DNA from: Gnetum montanum
Lineage: Eukaryota > Streptophyta > Gnetopsida > Gnetales > Gnetaceae
Assembly: GCA_015680685.1 (NCBI GenBank)
Contig: MNCI01016457.1
Location: 83,722 to 121,594 of the forward strand
Reading direction: 5' to 3'
Length of the DNA: 37,873 nucleotides
Shown: piece by piece, positions 11,293 to 21,722 of the stretch
Position numbering within the stretch: the stretch's first letter is position 1
Layout: each line of letters opens with the position of its first letter
Notes under the pieces: generated by a model
Seen by the model: the letters and a program-made list of their open reading frames with translations, nothing else
What the model was told of the DNA's origin: nothing
Database searches by the model: none
Translations under genes and position numbers: made by a program

Positions 11293-13017
11293 ATGTCTCT
11301 TTCTTCTTATGAGAGTGCTTCACCAACTAGGTCTGACACCATGAACAATCAAAGGTGGGGTGCACATGATGATCCGCTAGTACCCCAACAGTTTCACATG
11401 GTATATGCTCATCCTGATGAGTATGTACCAATTTTTACCTTTATCCTCCACCAAGATGAAAAATTATGATGGCGTGATTTAGAAGGTAACATAGTGTTAC
11501 CTCTGGATCACTCAATCCCAAGCATGCTTCTTCGTGCTCTCACACAAATTAGTATGCTACACGTACAATCAAAGTACATTGTGCATGAGTAAGATTCAAG
11601 AGATTATTGACCCACAGAGGCACAACACCAGAGAGATCTACAACAGGAGAGACATTACAAATCTATGAAGGGGAAGTGGTCTCAGGATGTTCTGTATGTC
11701 CTAAGTGAAAACGAGGATGGTGAAACTATCTCAGGGGGTTTTCAATAAAACGATGTTCCTCTTGTTGACTTTAGTCAAGGAGTTGTATATTAGAATCTTC
11801 ACTCAACTATTCATAACCTAGGTTTTGGTACCAATAGACACAAAGGATCTGTAAAAGCAATAGGAACACATGACAATGACAGACATTTTGATCGTAACCG
11901 TGACCAAGGCCATGACCACCAAAGAGAAGGTGATAGGCACTGCCATGGTGTCGATCCTCCTTCCTGTTCACCTCCATAATCTTCTTCTCCATATTCTTTA
12001 GGATCTGAACATAGTTGCAAAGGGAAAGATCATGAGGACAATGGTAAGCAAAATAGAAATCACTAATCAAATAGTTGAGAAAGAGGGTGAGGGAATTCTA
12101 GAGAGACACATCATGAAAGAAGGGAGAGTAGGGAATAGCATAGGAATCATAAATGCCAAAGATAGTATGACCACGATGAATCCCTATGTGCCACCCAAAG
12201 TATGTTAGATATAACAGAGGCTATTAGGATCCCAACAAGGCATTGGAAGGACAGTAGGATCAAACGACTAGACATGAATAACATCCCATGATTTGAAGTG
12301 GGATATAATGTTGATCCTCAAAACCATCTACATGAATAATATTCTATGATGCATGTTCCTTGCAAAATATATAAAACTAGTGGAAAAAGCTAAAGTTGTT
12401 TCCATGGACATTGATCAAGGAAACAGAAATCTGGTACCAGCCCTTAGAACTGGAATCCATTCGTCGATGGAGTACTATTCAATGTTAAGTATCAAACATA
12501 CTCTTGAGTGTCCAACCTACATAAGAAAATCCAAGGATGGAAATAAGGAGGACACAAATCCTTGGATGTTACCATGGGTTAACATTATTCATTGTTACAT
12601 CGTTGTCTTGGCCATGGTTACTCATAGAAGGGATAGCTACATCATCTCGTAGATGGGCTTAGGTATAAAATGTGAAGAACCCTTAGGACTTATGCCCAAG
12701 GAAGGCTATCCAAGCTGAGAGCCCATCAAATACAATGATTATTAGAGAAAGTTTCCAATGAGGAAGGCGAGTTGTGGAAAAGAGAAAGTGCGGAGGAGGA
12801 TAACAGAGATCCTTCCCTCTAAAAGAAGAAAATTAGATTTTGTTAAGATGAAGAAGAGTTACCACTTGAAGAGATGGTGAATAGAAAGAATTTTTCCATT
12901 CAGGTTAATCAAATGTGAAACTCGCTAGATGACAAATTTCAAACTATCCTAAAAATAGTAGAGGAATCTAGAGAACCAAGTAGTAACTGAGAGAGGACGA
13001 GAAAGAAAGAAGCTAAG
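11293..13017 (+). pseudogene. Element X gag, 3' truncated
   Basis: The ATG is 135 bp after the LTR. Residues 1-110 carry the N-terminal domain shared with Y, W and Z (YAHPDEY, FTFILHQDE, DLEGNIVLPLD, MLLRAL). A long His/Arg/Ser-rich linker follows. The gag core begins near 12230 (RIPTRH, IKRLDMNNIP, a GY..DPQNHL pattern). Reading is in frame to about 12330, then small frameshifts interrupt it. The rest (KLKLF-type segment, WY-type segment, ECPTYIRK) lines up with the Z gag at the nucleotide level to about 13017. About a dozen stops occur. There is no zinc knuckle or protease, because the junction with Y comes first. Confidence 0.82.
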
Positions 13018-13685
13018 TATACATGTAACAGATGGTGTTTGCTACCTTCTCTTCTATGGTCTTGGCCCCGATCATGATTGTGATCAAAATATCCACCTTT
13101 ATCATGAGTTTGTGTTCCTTTTTCAGACCCTTTGTGCTCATGGGTATCAAAACCTGGGTTATGAATAGTGGAATGAGGGTTCTAATACACAACCCCTTCG
13201 CCAAAGTCAAGGGGAGGAACATCATTATGTGGCCGACTACCTAAGGTAGGTTCACCACCCTAATTTTTGCTTAAGACATGTAGGGCATCCTGGGACCACT
13301 TACCCTTCAAAGACTTACGATGTATCTCCTATTACAAGTTCCTTTGACATTATGCCTCTGTGGGATGGCATTCTCTTAGGTCATGGTCTTGCACAATGTA
13401 TTCTGCATGTAAGTGAAGCATGCCAATTCATGTGAGAGCATGAAGAAGCATGCTTGGGACTGACCGATCAAGAGGTAACACTATGTTACCTTCTAAGTCT
13501 CACCAACATAGTTGTTCATCTTGATAGAGGATAAAGGTGATGTCTAGTATATACTCATCAGGATGAATATATACCACTCGAACTTGTTGAGGGACTGGTG
13601 GATCAACGTCATGTGTATTATGTTGCTGACTATTTCCTATTTCAGACCTAGGTAGTGAGGTGCTTCCGTACAAAGAAGGAGACAT
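13018..13685 (-). pseudogene. Element Y gag, N-terminal part only
   Basis: The start codon at 13685 is about 130 bp from the LTR. The N-terminal domain matches X, W and Z: YIHPDEYILDITFILYQDE, DLEGNIVLPLD and MLLHAL. Next come an NDVPPLD segment and the His-rich linker (HEHKGSEKGTQTHDKGG, HNHDRGQDHRREG). The same reading frame runs to the junction near 13020, with about eight stops. The gag core, zinc knuckle and protease are absent because of the truncation. Confidence 0.82.
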
Positions 13686-13795
13686 ACTTGTCTATTTAGT
13701 ATGAAATGTATTCTTGTTTATTATTTTCTCCCTAAGGGTTTGTTCCAACAATGGGAATGATTTCCTATGTTGTAGTTAGCACACAAACAACTAAG

Positions 13796-13813
13796 TCCCC
13801 AGCAATGATGCCA
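13796..13813 (-). other. Primer-binding site of element Y
   Basis: On the minus strand: TGGCATCATTGCTGGGGA, tRNA-Asp type, one base after the LTR. Confidence 0.8.
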
Positions 13814-13814
13814 A

Positions 13815-14862
13815 GGATGAGCAGCGAGGTACCCTTATGCTCAACCATACGAATACAAGTGTTTAACACACGATCTAGTCAAATTCCAAGGACTAAGTTC
13901 TTATGCACCCTTGTGGAATAAGGATGAGTTCGTTGATCATTGTCTTCCCAAGCTTACCTGTATGTCACGATTATATGCTTAAGTAAGCTTGAGGTATATG
14001 ATTTTTATATCTATTATGTTCTTATGTCCTGCACTAGTAGGGAAGGAGAGAGGTAACTAAGTGACTAATTTAACTTAACTACTCATTAACTAAGTTCTAA
14101 CTAATCCTAACACCAACATTCATTCCCACTTTCCATACACATCTTGAACCAGTGCAACATTGCTGGAATTACCAAACACTAATCCTTACTAGGTTACCAA
14201 GCATTACACACATGCTTGAAGTGGTTGTGCTTGTGTAATTTAATGATTTTCTTAATTGATTAAAATTAATTTCTGTGCTAATAACAGAAATTTAAAGTGC
14301 ATAAAATAAAATAAAATAAATTCATAAGAAAATTAAATAAAAGAAATGTGTAAGAAACAAATCTCAAGTGCTACAAGGATGAATCAAAGAGCTTGTATTT
14401 ATTACCATACATAAGGTGTGCTTAGGTACACAATGCTTAAATAATGATCCATCCATACTTAGACCTCCTATTGTGGGCACTTGGAAAATACTCTAACTTT
14501 TAAACAGACTATAAGAATTTCACTTCTTGATTGCTAAATAACTTCCCTCCCAATTGTATACTTGGGAACTGTATTTATAGGCTTGGGAGAAACTACTCTA
14601 ATAATCAGAGTAACCACTCTAATAATTAGAATAACTACTAAAGTAACTGCTAGAGTAACCACTCTAATTATTAGAATAATTGCTAAAGTAACCACTAGAG
14701 TACCCGCTAGAGTAACCACTAGAGTAATCATTCTAATAATTAGAGTAACTACTAAAGTAACTACTAGAGTAACCACTCTAATAATTAGAATAAATGCTAG
14801 AGTAACCACTAGAGTAACCGCTAGAGTAACCACTCTAATAATTAGAGTAACTACTCTCATCA
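13815..14862 (-). repeat. LTR of element Y
   Basis: On the minus strand it starts TGATGAGAGTAG and ends CTCATCC (CA changed to CC). The TATA box TATAAATA is at 14579-14572. R and U5 resemble the other LTRs, but U3 is filled by a different palindrome array (14593-14861). Confidence 0.85.
14593..14861. repeat. Palindromic tandem array in the U3 of Y
   Basis: About 270 bp built from AGAGTAACCACTCTAATAAT-like units. The unit ACTCTAATAATTAGAGT is a perfect inverted repeat. Spacing varies between about 12 and 36 bp. It replaces the GATATC-rich U3 of the related LTRs. Long open frames on both strands here (mostly Val/Thr/Ile) come only from the repeat. Confidence 0.9.
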
Positions 14863-14867
14863 ACAAC

Positions 14868-15223
14868 TAAGGCTACAAAGATGATGAACTTTTCAACAAT
14901 GAATATTGATGAATCACACTAGGAGTTGATGATCATAAAGACTACTTTCTTCTTATTGCAATGTTCATCATGTTTTCTTATCCCTTCTATAATTTTTCAA
15001 ATAAGGCCAACTAATCGAATGAAAAAACTTTAATTTAACCATATAATCTTGAAAAATGCATTATTTTGTAGTCTAATATGTGTTTTTTTATCTTTGATTT
15101 TGTTACTTAAGCCTTCAAATTTATATTATGTAACAAGAAGAAATATATGTATCTCACATTATTTTTATTATTCTTTATATCTTGAATTATATTATATTAT
15201 TGAAATTGAAGTGTTATTACATT
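14868..15223 (+). repeat. Sequence F, right copy (filled site for Y, broken by W)
   Basis: It starts TAAGGCTACAAAGATGATGA directly after the Y LTR and its flank. It matches 10017-10319 and continues ~50 bp beyond it before the W LTR begins. No gene is visible. Confidence 0.88.
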
Positions 15224-16080
15224 TGGTGAGTCATGGTTGGCCATGTCAACGAGGCCTCATTGATGAGACCCTATCAACAGAGGGTCTATTCTTGCTTATA
15301 AATACACACTCACTAGTTGAATTTATGGCATTCAAGTCATAGTAGTAGCTGAACTCTTGCAATTTGACATTTGAAAGTTAGAATATTTTCTCGAGTTCCT
15401 ACAAAAGGAGGCATTAAGTATATAGATCTTTATTGAATCATTGTTGTACCTAAGCACGACAATGTGTATGGAAATAAAGATAAGCTTCTTGATAAACCTT
15501 ACAACATATGAAATAATTTAGATGTTTTATTCATGCATTTAATACTTCCAGTTATTTATTTAATGTTTTCTTGTAATTAACCTAATTAAGTAATTAAGCA
15601 AGATAAGCTAGATAGATTAAATACATAAGTACCAGTGCTTCAAGCATAACACATATTCAATTGGTAATCCCAACAACATTATTGCTTGGTGCATCCAATA
15701 GTGTAGTGCTTGGTAACCTAGTAGTGAATACATGGGTTCAAGACATGTATGGAAAGTGGGACTAGATGCTTATGTTAGGACTAGTTAAAGACCAATAAGC
15801 TAGTTAAATTAAATTAGTCATTAACTTACTTCATCTTTCTCTTTAAGCATCAAAACCATAAAACATAAAATGATAAAAATCATATGCCTTGATTACAGTT
15901 AACCATACCTTTGTACTTCACAAGTGTAAGTGGGAAGACAATGAATGACCTTAGGGCAAGGTTCACTTCCTAGAAGACTAGTGTATCAAAAACTATAGAG
16001 TCCACAAAATTCGACTAGATCACATGTGAACACTTTATGATTTTATATGGTTAGGTGTAGGGGTACCTCACCACTCATCA
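15224..16080 (+). repeat. 5' LTR of element W
   Basis: It starts TGGTGAGTCATGG and ends CACTCATCA. TATAAATA is at 15297-15304 and AATAAAGAT near 15473. Its U3 is short and lacks the GATATC array, carrying instead small palindromes such as GAGGCCTC (15251-15258). Confidence 0.85.
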
Positions 16081-16081
16081 T

Positions 16082-16099
16082 TGGCATCATTGCCAAGGA
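16082..16099 (+). other. Primer-binding site of element W
   Basis: TGGCATCATTGCCAAGGA, tRNA-Asp type. Confidence 0.8.
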
Positions 16100-16230
16100 C
16101 TCTATTTGTTGAAATGTGTGTTATCTAGGATTAGTGAACATTATTAATATTGTTGAATGAACTGAAGGTCAAGATTACGCTCACATGACATATAGTTACA
16201 AAAGCACATTGATTATTTGCTTGTTGTAAA

Positions 16231-17243
16231 ATGTATTCTTCCTCTCATAGGCATGAAGATGTTAAACCATCAATCCCACAACAATGCAAAGTGGTATATA
16301 CTCATCCAAATGAGTATATACTTGACTTCACCTTCATCCTACAGTAGGATGAGAAACTATGATGTTATGATATGGAGAGCAATGTTGTAATGCCCCTCGA
16401 TTGATTTGTGCCTATGATGTTGCTTTAAACAATTAAGAAGTTAAGCATCCATGATCTTCAAGAGGAGTACACTATGTAGGATTATGACTTCTGAGACTAC
16501 TGTCCCATTGACACACAATGTAGGAGAGATCAACACCCAAAAAAGCACCATGAGTTTGTCAAGGAAAAACACTTCACTAATTCCTTATTCCTATTAAACC
16601 AAATCGATAATGAGGATCCTCCCTCTAGGCGTTCTCAACATAAAGATTCTCCACCCCTTGTTATTAGTAATGAAGGTGTGGTCCTAAACCTGCAATCCAC
16701 TATTAATAAACTAGGTTCAGGAAAAAGTGATAATTAAGGTGGGGACTTAGGCAAACATCATGATGGTAAGGGATCAAAGGATGATGGTCATAATGAGCGA
16801 AGAGGTGGTGATAGATAGACACCGTGGTGGTGGTGGTAGTAGTCCATCTTCCTCTTCATCCTCTTTAGATAATTTTGAACATTCCTGTTCATCCTCTTTA
16901 TCTAATTTTGAACATTCCTCTTCATCTTCTAGTTCTGATAGAAGCCATCGTAGAAATAATCATGATGAAGGTGATCAATGAGACAGAGCCTACCAAGAAT
17001 GCTAGGGCATCATTAGTGACAATGTAACAACGATGATGATGAGCCTTGTTGGTGACTCAAAGCATGCTTAACATTGTAGAGGTAGTTAAGATCCCAACTG
17101 GGCATGCAAAAGATTTTCGGATCAAGTGCTTAGATATGAACAATATCCCAAGATTTGAGGGAGGATACAATTCTGATCTATAGATACATCTACAAGCTTT
17201 CCATGATGCATGTGCCTTACAAAATGTTAAAAATGATTGGTAG
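16231..17243 (+). pseudogene. Element W gag, interrupted by insertion of Z
   Basis: The ATG is 150 bp after the LTR. The shared N-terminal domain is present (YTHPNEYILDFTFILQ, VMPLD), then a linker with a Ser-rich stretch (about 16850-16960; a DNFEHS-type unit is repeated) and the start of the gag core (KIPTGH, IKCLDMNNIPRFEGGY, HLQAFHDACALQN). It then stops at the Z LTR. There are more stops than in Z, and at least one frameshift in the linker. Confidence 0.8.
17239..17243. repeat. Candidate target duplication of Z, left side (ggtag)
   Basis: The five bases before the Z LTR lie inside W gag. No matching right copy was found, because Z has no recognisable 3' LTR. Confidence 0.3.
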
Positions 17244-18264
17244 TGATGAGATGCGATTTGCATGAGCCATGATATCTCGTACGCGATATCACAGCCACCA
17301 CGATATCGCATCCCATGCGATATCACGTACACGATATTGCGTCATCCCCTACGATGTCACGTACACGATATCGCGGTCCACCATCATATTTATAAATAAG
17401 AGGTGACACTCCCCTTATTTCCCATCCTAGGCTAGAAGTAGGGAAACTCTGGGAAATTGATCACTCTAGAGATAGAATATTTTCCATGTGCTTGTAGTAG
17501 GAGTCCCCAAGTGAACGGATCTTTATTCAAGCAACATTGTACCTAAAGGCAAGTTGTGTATGGTAATAAAGATGAGCTTTGTGGGTAAAACGTGCAGTGC
17601 ATGGAATAGGATTTTATTACTTGTTATTTCTTACATGTTATTTCCTAGCTGTTATTTATTACCCTGCAGTAGCGCGGCATGAGTATGACTTTATTACGAG
17701 CATTTATGGATGTGTACGGCTAATCAAGGAATCGGGTGCTCATCGTGATTAGATTCTCTTACCCTCAACTCCTAGAATGCCGAATGAGTACAACTTAATT
17801 ATGAGCATCTAAGGATGTGTACGACTAGTCAAGGAATGGATACTCATTACGCTTAGGCTAGTTAAGTGCCTTAGTACGACCACTTCGAGCACATGCGTTA
17901 CGTGTGGTGATCCCAGTAATGATTAGCGTTTGGTAGTCGTGGTTGCATAGTTTAGGGTGTGTATGGTAAGTGGGAACAGATGTTGAAGCTAGTTAATTTA
18001 GACTTATTCATTAGTTAGATTTAGTTAGTTCCTCAACCCTTCACCTCGATAGCATAGGAGAAATGCATACAAAGAATTAAAAATCATATACCTCGAACTT
18101 ACTTAACCATACACCGTGACAAACACAAGTCTGGGAAGACAATGAATGATTAACCCCAAGTATTCCATGGGGCGTGTAGGCATTTAGTCTGCGGAGTTCG
18201 ACTGGATCACGTGTGCTATGCTCGTTTCATATGGTTGAGTGTAGGGGTACCTCACCACTCATCA
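17244..18264 (+). repeat. 5' LTR of element Z
   Basis: It starts TGATGAGATGCG and ends CACTCATCA. U3 (17268-17375) holds at least six CGATATCG-type palindromes separated by CACGTACA-like spacers. TATAAATA is at 17391-17398 and AATAAAGATG near 17563. Confidence 0.88.
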
Positions 18265-18265
18265 T

Positions 18266-18283
18266 TGGCGCCATTACTGGGGA
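18266..18283 (+). other. Primer-binding site of element Z
   Basis: TGGCGCCATTACTGGGGA is the closest match in the window to the plant tRNA-Asp complement (two differences). Confidence 0.88.
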
Positions 18284-18408
18284 CTAAGTGTTTGTGCGCT
18301 AAATAGAACATAAAGGATATCACTCACATCGTTGGGAGCCTCAACGAAACTTTGGGTTAATTAATTAAACAAGAATTTATATAATGGTGAAATAGCACAC
18401 TGATAAAA

Positions 18409-21400
18409 ATGTCTTCTTCTCATAAGAGAAACTCACCACCTAAGGACCATGCACGAGACAATCAGCAATAGAAAACACATAACCAAAACCAGCCAGTGCC
18501 TCAACAAAATAAGATGACATATACTCATTCTGATGAGTATATCCCCAACTTTACTTTTATTCTCCATCAAGATAAATAGATTCACTGGAGAGATTTGCAA
18601 GGTAACATTGTGTTACCCCTAGATCGTGTGGTTCCAAACATGCTTCTCCGTGCCTTGGCATAGATTGGCTTGACAGAATTATATGCTGAATACGTTGCGG
18701 ACAACTTTGATATGAGGGATTATCATCCCATAGAAGCACAACGTATGAGGGATGCTAGGCAGAAGAGTCAACATACACTATTAAAGGGAAAAGGCCATCA
18801 CGTCCTTAGCGAAATAGGAGATGAGGAACCCCTTATAATAGATTCTTTAGCAAATGATGTTCCCCCTCCTAACGATGATTACGAGGTTGGGTATCAGAAC
18901 CTACGATCAACGATACATAACCATGGTTCTGATGCCCATGAACACCAACTGTTCAAAGAGGGAACAACCACTCATGCTAAGGACAAGCACTTAGATCATC
19001 ACCATGATCAGAGCCGTACTAGCCGAAGGGAAGGCAAGAAACATCGTCATGGCGATGGTTCCCCTTCTTCTTCCCATTCTTCACATCATTCACCCTCTCC
19101 TTCCACATCTGGGTGCAACCATCATGAACACAAAAAAGAGGATAAAAGTAGAAAAAATGAGATACCTCGATGGCAAATTCAAGAGAGAGGACAAGGGCAA
19201 TGACGTAGGGAGATTAGGGAACAATGCAAACATCATAGGCATCATGAAAGAGATGACCATGATGAGCCCGTACTCGCAACTCGAAGTATGCTTGACATAA
19301 TGGAGGTAGTTAGGATTCCCACAAGGCATTTAAAAGATAGTTGGATCAAACGATTAGACATGAAAAATATCCCATGATTTGAAGGAGGATACAATGCTAA
19401 TCCGCAAAATCATTTACAAGCATTCCATGATTCCTGTACCTTGCAGAATATAGAAAATAGTGGCAAAAACTTAAGTTGTTCCCAAGGACACTCACCAAGG
19501 AAGCAGAGAGCTGGTACCGGTCCTTAGAACCGGAAACCATCAGGAGGTGGAGTACAATGCTAGAACTGTTCAACGAAAAGTATCAAACATACTCCAGAGT
19601 GTCCAATTTACGTAAGCAGATCCAAGATTGGAAGAAAGGTACTCATGAACCCTTGGATGCTACCATGGCCCGCTACTACACATTATTACATCGTTGCCTG
19701 GGCCATGGGTACGCTGAGCAGGATCAACTTCGCCACATTGTGGATGGGCTAAGGCATGAAACTAGAAGAACCCTTAGAACTTATGCCCAAGGGAGACTCT
19801 CACAACTTAGAGCCCATGAAGTTCATTGCTTGTTGGAACAAGTAACAAAAGAAGAAGGTGAGCTACGAAAAAGGGAAAGTGTGGAGGAATACAACCATGA
19901 CCCCTCCCTTTGAAAGAAGGGAGTGAAATTTTGATATGAGGAGGATGAGTCACCAATCGAAGAGTTGGTGGACAGAAAGATCTTGCCACTTCAAAAGCTC
20001 ACAACAGAAATAACGGCTAAGGTAGATGACGTATGGAGTTCCTTAGACTCTAAAATTAAAACTATCTTAAAAATTGTAGAAGATTCTAAGGTAGAACAAA
20101 GTAGTGACAAAGGTAAGACAAAGTGGGGAAATTTAGGCCTTGCACATAACAAGGGTAAGGGGAAAATCACTAACTCTGATGGGGTTGTGGAATCAGACAT
20201 AGACGATGATGGTGGATGTAAAATCTACCACTATGACCATCCTAAGGGATGTTGTCCAATTATTTCACATCTACACGAGTTAGGGGTGTATGCGCTTAAT
20301 CCAAGACTCAACCAACGACAAACACTCTGAAGGTTACCTTATCCACAAGGTAACCCAAGGCAGTTCCACCAACCACTAACGTATTATCCAAGTGGAACTC
20401 CACCACAACCCATCGAATAGCATCAGTAATGGCAATACCCACAGTCATGGGGGATGCCATTGCCGAAACATCAGTACCCTTACCAGTAGCTTGACCCTTA
20501 TGGATATTATGTGCAGTAGCTGATTTCTCCAAGTGACTCTATGAGTCACAAAAACCCCAACCATCACTACCAATTTTGGGAGTACTTTAGAAGGACTCCT
20601 TCTCCTCCAGGAGACACTCCATACCCACACCATCCTCCAAATCCACCTGCACCTCTTCCACAATTAGTTCCCATAACACCTCCTTCTCCAACAATGCAAG
20701 GAGAACTCCCTCCTCAACCATAGCAATGTCACGTTGCAAGAGCTGTAAATATTCAACCCATTGCTGGTTCTAACAACTGTAAAAAGAGAAGACCTTTCTT
20801 CAGAACCAAAATCCCAGACAAACTCTCACAAGAACAAGCGGTTGAGTCCATGTGCACTCCTCCACTATCTAACACTTTGGAGCACCCTTCAGTCCAATAG
20901 AGCTTAACGCATACGGTTATGTTAACACATACCATAACTGACTAGATCAAGGTAGGCCACCTTCCCAAGAAACTAACTGATCCTGGAAGTCCCTTAATCT
21001 ATTTACAAATCACCAGAAATAAACCACATAGGGCTCTTCTTAACTCAGGTTCCAGAGTTAACTTAATTTCACAAGAGATGTATCACGCCTGGAACCTGCC
21101 CCAACATTCAACTAGAGCTGGCAAACAATCCATCACCATTCTCTTGGGATTGGTGGAGGACATCATCACCACTGTGTGTTGTTGTTCTTACCCAGTTGAT
21201 TTTCTGGTGATTGAAGTTAACAAAAATGAAGGGTACTTCCCAATTATAATGGGAAGGGCATGGCTAAGTACAGTAGACGCATGCCTCAGGATCCGCGATC
21301 TTTCCTTGGAAATCTCTAAGATAAAAATTTATGGAAAGATCAAGAAGAGGAAAGTTTCATGCATCACATATAGTGATTCATCAGGTGATGACATGGAGGA

Positions 21401-21446
21401 AATTCCTCCATGTAACAGGTGTGCTCTTGAAAATTTGAAATAAAGA
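18409..21446 (+). pseudogene. Element Z gag-protease polyprotein (best preserved copy)
   Basis: The ATG is 144 bp after the LTR. Order: N-terminal domain shared with X, Y and W (residues ~30-105); a His/Ser-rich linker to ~290 (for example HHHDQSRTSRREGKKHRHG); the gag core (IKRLDMKNIP, HLQAFHD, KEAESWYRSLEPETIRRW, GLRHETRRTL); a zinc knuckle near 20217 (CKIYHYDHPKGCC, second Cys now Tyr); a Pro-rich linker; and a retropepsin-like protease (ALLNSGSRVNLIS, then IIMGRAWLS). The protease catalytic Asp reads Asn (AAC at 21042). One base is lost near 19468, shifting the frame; about twelve stops occur, but the frame otherwise holds to 21443. Protease would cut the polyprotein during particle maturation. 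Confidence 0.88.
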
Positions 21447-21722
21447 TGCATATATGTAGCAACCACACAACCAGTAGTAGACACCCTGTGGTTGACAGCT
21501 ACTCGAAGGAGCAACCAAATATGTATGAAACGAACTGAGGAAACCCATGCCCATAACAAAAGCATATATACATTGGAATATGAGTGTTGCCAACTTCCAC
21601 CCCTTAATCTAAGATCATCAATTGGGAGAAGTTGGGCACTTCTTAGAAATTCAAATAGATGCTCATTATTTTGGATCTCTCCCATACAACTCAATCATGG
21701 GGGACATGGCCACCTATGTTGA
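21447..21722 (+). pseudogene. Element Z pol C-terminal tail, fused in frame to protease
   Basis: The frame of gag-protease continues after the TAA at 21444 without another stop for 91 codons to the TGA at 21720. Its last ~20 residues (CSLFWISPIQLNHGG) match the pol ends before blocks B and C (26.2 and 24.4 kb), where integrase precedes them. The intervening RT-integrase region, normally about 3 kb, is absent. The fusion point lies between about 21450 and 21650. Confidence 0.65.

Larger units (their letters stand above)
10320..13017 (+). mobile_element. Element X: truncated Ty3 element (LTR plus gag only)
   Basis: A 5' LTR, primer site and most of gag are present. At about 13017 the sequence changes abruptly to Y in the opposite direction. 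No 3' LTR or second target duplication was found. Confidence 0.85.
13018..14862 (-). mobile_element. Element Y: truncated Ty3 element in opposite orientation
   Basis: Read on the minus strand it has an LTR (14862 to 13815), a primer site and the first ~220 codons of gag, ending at the junction with X. Its right flank is ACAAC before TAAGGCTAC. The uninterrupted copy of the site has GCAAC before TAAGGCTAC, which fits a 5-bp target duplication. Confidence 0.85.
15224..17243 (+). mobile_element. Element W: Ty3 element interrupted by Z
   Basis: A 5' LTR, primer site and gag up to the motif ...HLQAFHDACALQNVKND, where the Z LTR begins. The remainder of W is not recognisable downstream, although the integrase remnants at 23.7 or 25.7 kb could belong to it. 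Confidence 0.83.

Noticed and set aside
14534-14870. Two overlapping open frames of ~100 residues on opposite strands, rich in Val, Thr and Ile
   Set aside because: They are products of the palindromic tandem repeat in the Y LTR; the composition simply repeats the unit.
16760-16981. Ser-rich frame as a separate gene
   Set aside because: It is a shifted reading of the linker of W gag, within an element of the same layout as X and Z.
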